64,000 nucleotides of DNA, from contig NC_055996.1 of assembly GCF_018446385.1 (NCBI RefSeq), positions 15,859,317-15,923,316 of the forward strand. The letters run 5' to 3'. Within the stretch, counting starts at the first letter, position 1. Every line of letters starts with the position of its first letter. The translations under genes were made by a program, and so were the position numbers. Origin of the DNA: Zingiber officinale. Lineage: Eukaryota; Streptophyta; Magnoliopsida; Zingiberales; Zingiberaceae. The notes under the pieces are model-generated. The model worked only from the letters and a program-made list of their open reading frames with translations. It was not told the DNA's origin and made no database searches. Below, one piece after another: positions 1 through 10,500 of the stretch.

Positions 1-1318
1 TTTTCTAAAACTAATTGAGCAGTGGGATAATAAACACCGGAAAGTTGTTCGATGGCATCATTAAATACTTTTAAAATTTCACAAATACTACTACAGATAT
101 TCCATTGTTGTGAAAATAAATATATATTAGCATTAGTGTTTTGTGCAAAAATGAACATAATAATTCTTTATATTGAAATGAATCTTGTAATAATTGGTAT
201 GTTGAATTCCAACGTGTTGGTACATCACGTGGAAATTTTTAGGTCTCATTCCATTAATTTTACAAAACCTACCCCATTGTTTCATTATAGATGGATGAGA
301 CCATAAATAAGAAATTGCAATTTAATTGGTTTAATATAACTTTCTAAAATTTTAAACCATCTTGAACACATAAATTTAAAACATGGCATACACAACGAAT
401 ATGAAAAATAAACCTCCAATAATAGGTTGACAAACAAATTTTAGATCATCTATACAAGCGGTATTAGAACTAGCATTATCTAATGATATTGAAAATATTT
501 TATGAGTTAAACCATATTCTTCTAAAATTAAACATAATAATTGTGCGATATTATGAGCATTATGTGATTCATCAAAAACTCTATAAGCTAATAATCTTTT
601 TTGGAGATTCCAAGAGTTATCGATCCAATGGCAAGTCACACCCATATACGAATGTGTTTGCCAATGATCACTCCAAATATCGGAACATAAAGAAACTTTA
701 TTATCTAATTTACTAAATTCATCAATTAAATTCTTTTTTTCTTGTTTTACTAATTTTTTAATTGTACGAGTAAGTGTAGTCCTAGGAACACGTTTAGCAC
801 ATGGATTAAGAGATTCTTTACAAAAATCTTCAAATGTGCATTTTGATCGAAAACTAAAAGAAAGATGTTCTACGGAAACAAATTTAGCTAATGATTCTCT
901 TAATTTATTATCCGAATATAAAAATAAACCGGAATCGGTACTACCGCTAGTTAAAGAAAATCTTGATAATTGTGTTTGAGAACGGTCGAGTCCATATTCC
1001 GTCGGGTGCTTCGTTTCTACATGTCTCTCAACGACCCATAGCCACGGCTTGGAATTTGTAGAAGCATTATAGTGCTTACATTTTGACGCATTTCTCCCGA
1101 TAGAAGAGTGACTTCTCAAAATGTTTAGTAAAATAGAAGATTTTAGAGGAGGAAGTTCCAACCTTAGAAGTAATTGCATCGGTACTTCCTTGTGTGTCGG
1201 GTGTTGAAAGATGCTCGATCTCATCATCGATGGATTGAATGTTGGGGTCCTCCTCCGGATTCATTATTTGGTTTCCCTTCCGAGCTCGAGATGATGCACC
1301 TCCACGGCCTTCTTCCAT
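1..1318 (-). pseudogene. hAT-family transposase, 3' part outside window, frameshifted
   Basis: Read on the minus strand, the start at 1318 gives an N-terminal region with a degenerate BED zinc finger (a Cys-x2-His where Cys-x2-Cys is expected, around 1085-1050). The frame changes between about 1140 and 1080. The open stretch to about 400 then carries the RNase H-like fold of plant hAT (RICESLEEPER-type) transposases, with motifs SDIWSDHW and SLDNASSN. A second frame change near 400 leads into a segment running to base 1 with recognisable family motifs such as LSGVYYPTAQ. The C-terminal dimerisation region must lie left of the window. The frame breaks imply an inactive copy. The family call is firm; whether the element still moves with help from another copy is unknown. 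Confidence 0.85.
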
Positions 1319-1499
1319 TGTAATTGAAAACGAAAGCGCTAGAGAATACGAAAATGAGATTAAGAGTAGAGAAGATGTGTGTGAAAATGATGAAATAAGC
1401 TCTCTATTTATAGAGTTTTGATAGTAACAAATAATTGATCAAAAACGGTCAAATGATCTGAAAAAATACCTAAAAAAATCCCCATCCTCTCTCTCAAAA

Positions 1500-1683
1500 A
1501 TTCTGCGGTTGAACCGCCGGTTCAACCCGCCGGTTTTACATCCAATGAACCGGAACCGGCCCGGCAACTTGCCGGGCCGGTTCCGGTTCGACCCGGCGAA
1601 CCGGGTCAACGGGCAACCGGCCCGTTGACCCGGTTACGGGCCCGGGCCGGGTCCGGGCCAGACCCGGCCCGGGGTCGGGTCTA
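1500..1683. repeat. GC-rich subterminal palindrome cluster of the hAT element
   Basis: The block is built from CCGG and GGGTC(A)AC words and folds into three hairpins. One has perfect 21-bp arms (1547-1567 and 1569-1589) around a single base. One has perfect 16-bp arms (1599-1614 and 1620-1635). One has 9-bp arms (1507-1515 and 1519-1527). Subterminal repeats of this kind bind transposase in hAT elements; that role here is inferred from position. Confidence 0.8.
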
Positions 1684-2460
1684 GCTACAATAGGTAGTTA
1701 ATAAAATATTATTATAGTACTATAGCAGCTATTTGATAACTATAACAATTACTTAGTAATTTTTATAATTATTTTGAAATGATTTTAATCAATTTAAAAT
1801 TGACAAAGTTTAAATATTTTTAAACAAGTCGATAAAGAGTATGTTAATACAATAGTATTCTAAACTTAAAATTTAGAATTCAAAATTTTAAGATTTAGAA
1901 TTTATTTTATAACTATGTATTAGTTATTTTAGTAACTTCTACCACTCTATAGTAACTATTTAGTAGTTTTTATAATTTTTTTATTTAGTAGTTTTTATAA
2001 TTTTTTTTAAATAGCTGTATAGTAACTATTTAGTAATTTTTATAATTTTTTTTTATAATTATGTAGTAACTATTTAGTAGTTTTTATAATTTTTTTTTAT
2101 AACTGTATATATAGTAACTATTTAGTAGTTTTCTATTTAGCAGTTTTTATAATTTTTTTATAATTGTATAGTAACTATTTAGTAGTTTTTATATTTTTTT
2201 AAAGTGATTTTGATTAATTTAAAATAATCAAAATCTTAAGATTTATAAGATTTAATTATAATGGTGTAATAGTGATTTAATAATTTTTATAATTATATAT
2301 AGCTGCTGAGTAGTTGCATAACTATTTTAAAATAATTTTGGTCAAATTAAATTTATTATAAAAAATTAAATAATTTTAATAATAATAATAATAATTGTGT
2401 ATAATAATTTTTATTAAAATGAAATAATTCATTTTGGACCGTAGCAAGGAAGGATAATTT
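1684..2460. other. AT-rich intergenic DNA
   Basis: No gene is visible. The stretch is strongly AT-rich, with poly-T runs and an imperfect minisatellite in its middle (listed separately). Confidence 0.7.
1949..2200. repeat. AT-rich imperfect minisatellite
   Basis: At least five imperfect copies of a unit built from AGTAACTATTTAGTAGTTT followed by TATAATTTTTTT and a variable spacer. Unit spacing is about 30 to 60 bp. Confidence 0.75.
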
Positions 2461-2526
2461 GGAAAAGTGGAGTGTTTTTTATTTTTATTTAAAAAAAAAA
2501 AGAAGAGATTCCATGTGATACAAATG

Positions 2527-2548
2527 GTCGGTCACCGCCCACGTGTCC
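2527..2548. promoter_or_regulatory. CRT/DRE core next to a G-box/ABRE
   Basis: GTCGGT (reverse complement of ACCGAC, the CRT/DRE core bound by DREB proteins) at 2527-2532 is followed by CACGTGTCC at 2540-2548, a G-box overlapping an ABRE. They lie about 460 bp upstream of the AP2 start codon. The motifs are seen; their activity is inferred. Confidence 0.5.
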
Positions 2549-2623
2549 TTCTGCACCGGATCTCAGTAAATTATTCCTATTTGTTATTATTCCGTACTAA
2601 ATTGAGGCCAGCTCACGGCCAAC

Positions 2624-2632
2624 GGACACGTG
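2624..2632. promoter_or_regulatory. second G-box/ABRE, inverted copy
   Basis: GGACACGTG is the exact inverse of the CACGTGTCC at 2540-2548. The two form an inverted pair 84 bp apart upstream of the AP2 gene. Confidence 0.5.
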
Positions 2633-2885
2633 AGCGGAGATGGATTCGGAGGTGTCTACCTTCGGCTCACCACGCGCCACCGCACGCCACGTCCCAATTT
2701 GAATTGAATTGTTGACGATGAAACCGCCCCGGGCCCACTGCATCCCATAACTCCCCAAGAATCATCGTGGAGTAAGCAAACGGTTACCTGCTTGCACTTG
2801 ACTTGCTCCAGCTGTCCTCCGCGTCGAGAGCGAGTGCCATCCCTTCTACCTGCTTCCCCGCCGCAACGGACACGAGAGAGATAGC

Positions 2886-2893
2886 TATATATA
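2886..2893 (+). promoter_or_regulatory. TATA box of the AP2 gene
   Basis: TATATATA 110 bp upstream of the chosen ATG, which would leave a short 5' leader of roughly 80 bp. There is no other good TATA candidate in the preceding 300 bp. Confidence 0.6.
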
Positions 2894-3003
2894 TGTGTGG
2901 CCGCCTCCGCATGGATCTCCCAGTCTTCCCAACACCAAGCAGAAGCAGCCGCCAAAGAGGAAAGAAAGAAACAGAGAGTCAATTCGAAGCAGAGAGAGCC
3001 AGC

Positions 3004-3675
3004 ATGGAGGGATTCAATTCGGGATTCAATTCAGGATTCAATTCGGATTCCGGCTCACCGTCGGCGGGGGAGACGTGGGACTACGAGACGGTGTCGTCGG
3101 CGCCGCCGAAGCGGCCGGCGGGGCGGACCAAATTCAGGGAGACGCGGCACCCGGTGTACAAGGGCGTCCGGCGGCGGGGAACGGCGGGGCGGTGGGTGTG
3201 CGAGGTGCGGGAACCCAACAAGAAGTCTAGGATCTGGCTAGGGACCTTCCCAACGGCAGATATGGCGGCGCGCGCCCACGACGCCGCCGCCATGATGCTC
3301 CGCGGCCGCGCAGCCTGCCTCAATTTCGCCGACTCCGCCTGGCTCATCCAGGTCCCGTCCTCCTTCTCCGGCCCGAGGGATATCTCCAGGGCCGCCGCGG
3401 AGGCGGCGGAGCAGTTTCGGCCCCGCGCCGCCTCCTCCTCCGCGGCCACACCTTCGCCGAAGTTTTCCACGGCCGCTACCGCGGCCTCGCGGGAAGAAGC
3501 AACTCCGACCGCCAGCGCAATCGATTTGATGAACTACGATGACATCGATTTAGGGTACTCTTACTACGCCAGCATGGCGGAGGAGTTGCTGGTGGCGCCG
3601 CCGCTGCACGGCGGGAACAATTGGGAAGACCTGGAGACGTGGGCCGATGTGCCACTCTGGAGCTACTCTATTTGA
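3004..3675 (+). CDS. CBF/DREB1-type AP2/ERF transcription factor
   Basis: An intronless gene for 223 residues. The single AP2 DNA-binding domain covers about residues 51-108. It has Val65 and Glu70 at the two positions that separate DREB from ERF proteins, so CRT/DRE (RCCGAC) binding is expected. It is preceded by the CBF signature [16 protein letters not shown] (36-50 region, also the likely nuclear localisation signal) and followed by DSAWL (110-114), close to the canonical DSAWR. The protein ends in an acidic region and LWSY (218-221), the CBF C-terminal motif. Together these place it in the A-1 (CBF/DREB1) subgroup, activators of cold and drought genes in the nucleus. The ATG at 3004 was chosen over the upstream in-frame one at 2803 because it follows the TATA box and a leader-like stretch. 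Residues 3-14 are three tandem GFNS units. It converges with the P450 gene downstream. Confidence 0.93.
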   Translation: MEGFNSGFNSGFNSDSGSPSAGETWDYETVSSAPPKRPAGRTKFRETRHPVYKGVRRRGTAGRWVCEVREPNKKSRIWLGTFPTADMAARAHDAAAMMLRGRAACLNFADSAWLIQVPSSFSGPRDISRAAAEAAEQFRPRAASSSAATPSPKFSTAATAASREEATPTASAIDLMNYDDIDLGYSYYASMAEELLVAPPLHGGNNWEDLETWADVPLWSYSI

Positions 3676-4012
3676 TGATATGCAAGATCTCGCCCTGTAC
3701 ATCAGCGAATCTAAGCTACTCTATTTGATATCTAAGATGGCTGAATTCCCAATTCCTTCTAGTAATTTTCTTCTCGGAGGAGGAATGGTCTCCGCATCAG
3801 ACCAGTGCATGTGGATAAGGCTATCAGTTGATGTGGGCTCCAGCAAATCTTCCACATGGCTGCTGATGGGCCCTAGCCGCCGGCTGGCCTATCAGGTGAC
3901 GGCAGCAGGAGATATTTTGTTGAGAGATTTGTATACTTAGCTCTCAGTTTTATATACGTGTCTAATACACATTTGTCTATTGTTTAATACACACCATGTC
4001 CAAATGCAAAGA
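3676..4012. other. convergent 3' region between AP2 and P450 genes
   Basis: About 340 bp that must contain the 3' ends of both converging transcripts. No further gene is visible. Confidence 0.6.
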
Positions 4013-4529
4013 TCAGTTCTTAAAACACAGATGTTCCTCTTCCTCATAAACAATATCAGGGGTTTGCCTGTGGCTTGCAAGAAGCTCAAGGCCTCCATCT
4101 ATTCGAAGAGTAATCGAACTTTTATATCGCACATTCCTCGACTCATCCTTCAGCTCGAACCTGAAGAAATGGAGGAGAACTGCTGACAGAATCTTCATCT
4201 GTAAGTAAGCAAAATCCTTTCCGAGGCAAATCCTTGGGCCTGCCTGTGGGAATGGAAGAACAGGAATGAATAAAAATTTGTTATACTAATTGATCGAGTG
4301 GCCGGCCGGCCTTCAGTTTGCTTACTTGAAATGCAGTGAACTTGAAGGGGTTCTCAGCTTGGAAAGCTCCATTCTCGTCGAGCCATCTTTCCGGCCGGAA
4401 GTCCTCTGCATCCTCTCCCCACAAGAACTTCATTCTGCCCATGGAGTAAGGCAAGTAGCAGATCATGTCTCCTTTTTTTATATCCAAGCGGCCTGGCAGC
4501 GTATCATCACAGAAGCATATCTTTGGATC
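4013..4529 (-). CDS. CYP704: CYP704 exons 5-6 (3' part of the P450 gene)
   Basis: Exon 5 (4529-4326, residues 383-450) carries DDTLPG, GRMKFLWG and RPERW. Exon 6 (4243-4013, residues 451-526) begins with the haem-loop AGPRICLG. The 82-bp intron between them has donor GTAAGC and acceptor CACAG. Taken alone this block would look like a truncated P450; the matching reading phase, family and order show it is the 3' end of the gene at 22033-23424. Confidence 0.88.
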
Positions 4530-7500
4530 CTTCAACATTGCAATTAACACTACAGCGAAGTCAGTGAGGCCACATCACGTTCAAAATGTTGGATATAATT
4601 ATCGCTATTAGATGAGTTTATTTATAAGTTGCACGTATAAATACGATCTAAACTCATTTAAGTGATCTAACTTAAAATTATTGAGTTTTCGGATTATTGA
4701 ATATGGATCTCATATGTATAGAATTCATTAGCCGCATTCATTGTCATCTATAGGCTGATAATGGATGTGCATTATATAATGGGTTGGCCATCAAAAGATT
4801 AGGGTATCTTTTTGAGACGTCTCTTCGTTCTCCATTGACGAAGAGAATTCGACACCGTTGACCCTAACTCCTCCGGAAGATCAACCTTCTTCTCCTTCTT
4901 CTTCCGTAAAATTGTCGGATTGACGATCTCTACACGAAGAACAATAATAATTCTACTACGTTTAGGTTATTTATAATTACAGTTGATACGGTGCATGATG
5001 GTAGGGTCAGGTCGTTAGAAGTCAAGGGGACGTGACAGTTAAAAATCAAGGGGACATGACCGTCAAAAGTCAAGAGATGTGGCAGTCAAAAGTTAAGGGA
5101 TGTGGCAGTCAGAAGTCAGAGGGCGTGGCGGTTAATATGCGGAGTAGGACCACTGGGGGCCACCCAATGTATAAAGCCAGGGCGGGGTCTAACGGTATGG
5201 AAACCAGGTATGTGACAGGACGCGTGATCAGGGCAAAACTCGACCTGGCTTTACTGGTCGGGTTTTCTTAAGCTAACTCGCGTAAACAGACTTGTCACTC
5301 TCGGTCGGGCCTGAATCATAAAAGCTGGTAGAGAGAGACTCTGATCGCCCCCTATCCATCCAACCGGTTCATCAACACGTAGCGGATCGGCCAGAGCAGC
5401 CTAGATCACTCCCAGACAGGATAATAAGCACTAAACGACAATAGGTCAGGGAATCATAACCACCTATCAGAGAATACCTGTTGCATGTTATAGAATATTT
5501 CAGCGGTTTGAGTCACCTGCAAGCAGAACTTTCCTCTAGTCTATAGAAGAAGGCCACGTGTCCTCAGCCACCTGATACCCTCTGACAGGGGTCAGTCTCT
5601 AGAAGGTACGCATTGTCATATAAAAAGGGACGTTATCTCCCTTGCGCAGGTACGCTCACTCGCACACTTGTCTACTTTTCTTTTTCCTTCGTACACTATT
5701 CTTCTGGGGAAAAAGTACCTGACTTGAGAGTCAGAGGACCTGCTCCAGGGACTTTTTCCCTAGTTTTTGGTCTTTAACGTTCTGTGTGCTTGTCTGAGTG
5801 TGCGCAGAGTCCTAGTACCGCCGGCTCAGGCCCAGTAGTCCTTCATAGCCACGTGGGGGTCTGTTTGCCGAAGCCCGCACGATCGCCGCCTCATAGTCTC
5901 TCCTCCGTCAAAACCAACGACACCTCATCCGACCTTCATCTGACTCAGATTCCAGACGGGATCAACAGTATTTATGTATTTTTTTTATGCCATGTTCTCG
6001 ATGAAACGAAGATCCATGCTTATATGTTTTTATATTTCTTATATACGAATTCTTATACAGTTCTTAGAATCAATGCAATTTAGGTTTTAACAAGAACTAT
6101 CAATTGACATCAGAGCAAGATTTTGTTTTATTATTTTTCATTGGCAATAAAATTTAAAATTTTTGTCGATTTATTATTTATATGCTAGATCAAGTTTTCC
6201 TAGTATAATACAAATTTTTGATCATCGAAAATTATGTAAGAGAAAACTATGATAGACTTTTTTTTTAAGTTTTTTGTGTTTCTGTGAAGAATACGAAAAA
6301 TGACGGAAATCATTGCTATTTAACCTAATTTTAGGTAAAAGTATGATGGTTCAATTAATTGCTTTAGTCAAGCAATCGATTGTTGAGTCTAAAATTTTGG
6401 AAAAAATTAAATTCGATTGGAATCAATTAACTAATTGATTGATATTTTTAATTAATCGAATAAGATTGAAATTCAATTAATTAATAATTTTAAATTCATG
6501 ATTATTACGTCAATTTTAATCGATTAATTTGATCAATTGAGATTTTTTTAATTGATTTAATTGAAACAGAAATTAAAAAACACTGTTTCACATTTCACTG
6601 TTTCAATGTGAAACACTGAACGAAAGACGTTAAAAAAAAAATGATGGTTTCGTTGAAACAATGAACTGAAAAAACAAAAACCATTAAATTTTTAATACCT
6701 AAATAATTAAGAAATTAAATTAAATAGTATTAAATAATACTATTTAATTATAGATCTTAAAATAACTTTTAACTTGTTACAAAAGAGTTTTATATATAAT
6801 TATATGTAGATTTTTAATCGATTAAGATAATTTATTAGATTATACCAATCAATTATTATAAGGTATCAATTGATTAATAAATTTAATTTTATATTATGAA
6901 GTAATTTTAATTCGAATTAAGTTTTTAGAGTTTTCTTGAGTCTATCTACACAACGTGCTATTAAGTTGAACTACTATATCAGTCCAAAGGAAGATATCTT
7001 AGGTAGGATTAGTGTATTTTGTATTGGTAGATATATATTTATGATAAAAATAATCGGCCCAAAGGAAGGTTATTTTTATACTAGATATATGTACAAGATA
7101 GGAACAAAATATTATTTTATTCAGATTATGCACAAAATATGTCAGTCCAAAGGAAGACATATTATGTAGCTGATTATGGTTGTTATGAGCTATGGACCAA
7201 AATATAACTCATATAAAGTATCATATTATACGCACAATGGGTCGGCTTAAAGGAAAACATATTGTGTGACCAATTAAAGTTTAAGTTATATCATAAAATA
7301 TCACTAACAAATAATGTGTCAGCCCAAAGGAAGATATATTATGTTGTATTTGGTATCTAATAAATAACTCATTTATGTGTATTTAAAATTTTATTTTATT
7401 TGCATAATTTTATGTTGCTTATATGTTCTTGGCTTTAGTTAAATCGTGAGCTTAAATAAATTTCTTTTTTTAATTTCAGTGCAATCTGTAACTGCCAATA

Positions 7501-10500
7501 TTAATAACATCCCAACACTAACTGGTTCGAATTTTGATGAATGGAAAAAAAAATACGTGATTGTAGTCTTAAGCTGTATGGACTTAGACTATGCATTAAG
7601 GAATGATCGCTTTGCACCTCTGACAAGTGCTAGCACTATAGAGTAGAGGAATGAATTTCAATTGCGGGAGAAATCAAATAGCATGAGTCTAAGTATCATG
7701 AGGCTATCCATATTAGCACCAAATAAAGAGTCGATAACTGAGGGAGAAGATGCTAAGAGTTTTCTAAACCAATTGACAGACCGATTCATCTCAAATGAAA
7801 AGATCCACACTACCACACTTCTTACGAAGTTGGTAACCATGCGGTATACTAGAAAAGAAAACATAAAGGAGAGACTGAGGCGTGAGACACCTAAAAGTGC
7901 TCACCTAACATCTAGATCTTAAGCTAAGGTTCAAGAAGAGACAGAGGATCAATAAAGAAAAGTTAAAGCAGACTGCAGATTCTGGGAGTTTTCAAAATGT
8001 TGTTAGTTCGGAAGTTAATTTAGCTATACTACCCACTGACACTTAGTGGATAAACACCGGTGCTACTATTCATATAAGTGTTATCTTAGGAGCCATCATC
8101 CACTTGATGGTGAAAGACATCTATATGGGGAATGACAAGAAGGCTAAAGTAGAGTTCATAGATGTTTTTAGGCTTAATTTAAGAACTGATGTCTTTCTGA
8201 ATTTAGAAAATACATTTATTGTACTGTCTTTCAGACGGAACTTAATTTCAATTCCCTTTTTTGGACAAATCAGGTTATTCTTGTTCATTTAGAAATGAAA
8301 TATTTAGTATTTTCTTTAATTCAGTTTTAATTGGCAATGGTTCCTTAGTTGATAATGTTGGTACCCAAGGTTGTTTTGATGTGATCAAATAAGTTAAGTT
8401 AGGTCTTATTATGTTTAACCTTGTGTCTAAGTGTGCAGGAGCTAGGAGCATAAGAAGTCGAGCAAAAGACGCGGCTAGTGAGAACGACGACACGGGAGAG
8501 AGCCGACGGGCTCGGTGCGTCCGAGGGACGATGTGCTGCGAAAGAGTACGCGGGCAGACGAGAAGGAGGCGCGAGGCATTTCCGAGGGATGAGAAGTCGG
8601 AGCGGAAGGTTGCTCGAGAAGGTCGGAAGTTGGGTTCGGGTGAGCCCTATTCCGGGTGGCTGAAATCATACAAGTGATCGGAGCCGGAGCGGAAGACCCG
8701 GACCGAGACGAGCAGCACCGGAGCAGAAGGCTCGGACCAAAAAAAGTCAACCTTGCTGACTTTTAGGGTCCGAGCGCCTAGAACCTATTTTTATCCACAT
8801 CCGATGTGGATGTTGACCATTGCGTCAGGGATAGAATTCTATCCCACTCTAGGCGCCTGGAATCTTTCCAAGCGCCTCGACCAAGACTATAATATAGCCT
8901 TGGTCCAGAAGCTAAATAACAACAAACATCTTGAGTAACAATACTTGTACGCTTTCAGTTTTCATTTAGCTTCTTCCTTTCTGAGCTTTCATTACTGTAA
9001 AGAGGCTTCTCCGCCTGAAGGAGATATTAGTGCGTTCCATTTTCTTGGATTAACAACCTCCCCGGTTGTAACCAAGTAAAACTTCGGTGCCTCTATTTTT
9101 CAATTTATCTTTTATTTATGTAAGTGTTTGTTTAAGTTATAAGCCGAGAAAGGTTTGCTTGTTTCTGTTTTTGTGCAGGGCTATTCAACCCCCTTCTAAT
9201 CCAATATAGGTTCCAGCCAACTGGATTAATTAAATATTTTTTAGGAACATATTTCTTTGAAATTTTCCTAATTTATCCTTTGTGATATTTAAAATATCAG
9301 TTTAAATTATATCTTCTAAAACTTGCATTATATGTCCATGTATGATTTTTCAAAATTTTTATTTTTTTTATAAATTGTCATTTTCTAGCTTTAATGCATC
9401 ATCTTCTAGCTGGCCAATTAAAGTTCAAGTAAACCTTAACTTGAACTTTAATTGACTTAGCGCTTTCAACGAAAAAATTAGACGTTTAATTTTCTTATGC
9501 GGCTTTGTCTAGAAAATGGTTATTGCTCCAATAACCAAGAAGGTCTAGTGCCTCGCCACAGTCTGGAAGTCAAATATTGAAATAAAATATTTAATTGATT
9601 AACTGTTAAAATATTAAAATTGAAATTAGATAATGATTTGAATAGTTATTTAATTATTTTTGGAAATTCTAAAATTTTTCTATGCAAATATGTTTAACTT
9701 AAAAATAAAATTTCTCATTTTTTTTAACTTAAAGTTTTTTTTTTAACTTGTGCTTTACCAAAATGTATTTTATATATTACACAGATCTTTTTTAAAAACT
9801 TAGAAAAAAAATTTTCTTAGAAATTTTTTTCTTACTTAGAAATTTTTTACTTAAATTTTTTTCTAACTATCAGATTTACTTTATCAAAATTTCTACAATT
9901 TTTTTTTAAATTTGTTTACTAAGGAAATTATTGATTGTTTCACACAATTTTTACTTATATTTTTTTTAAAAAATTTTAGTGTTATCAAAAGTATTTTCAG
10001 TATTTTCAAAAAGCTTGATAAATTTTCTAAAATTATTTGGAAATCATAATTTTATAAACATTACCCTTAGATTTTTTTTTTTTGTACTCCATTTTTTATG
10101 TGATCAAAGGGAGAAAAGGGAGAATTAAGTCTAGGGGGCGGTAGCTTAATTTTTTTTTTTTTGCACTTTATTGTAAAATTTAGTGTTATAAATTTATAGC
10201 TGTTTACTCTATTTTAACTTGGGTTGCTTATATCAAAAAGGGGGAGATTGTTAGTACCCCAAGGTTGTTTTGATGTGATCAGATAAGTTAAGTTAGGTCC
10301 TATTATGTTTAATCTTGTGTCTAAGTGTGTAAGAGTTTAGAAGCACAAGAAGTCGAGCAAAAGATGCAGCTAGTGAGAACGACGACACTGGAGAGAGCTG
10401 ACGAGTTCGATGCGTCCGAGGGACGAGGTGCTGCGGAAGAGTACGCAGGCGGACAAGAAGGAGACGCGAGGTGTTTCCGAGGGATGAGAAGCCGGAGCGG

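Larger units (their letters stand above)
1..1683 (-). mobile_element. hAT DNA transposon, right-hand portion
   Basis: The element comprises the broken transposase, an untranslated stretch and the GC-rich subterminal block at 1500-1683. The outer end is probably near 1683, where the CCGG-rich sequence stops and AT-rich DNA begins. The terminal inverted repeat and the 8-bp target duplication cannot be tested because the other end is outside the window. Confidence 0.65.

Noticed and set aside
2656-3470. Long antisense and alternative-frame ORFs over the AP2 gene
   Set aside because: They arise from GC-rich codon composition and contain no domain; the + frame at 3004 has the complete CBF signature.
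4013-4550. A separate truncated P450 pseudogene next to the AP2 gene
   Set aside because: Its phase, family and order fit exactly as exons 5-6 of the P450 at 22033-23424, and the intervening DNA is a retrotransposon with a perfect CAAAA duplication.
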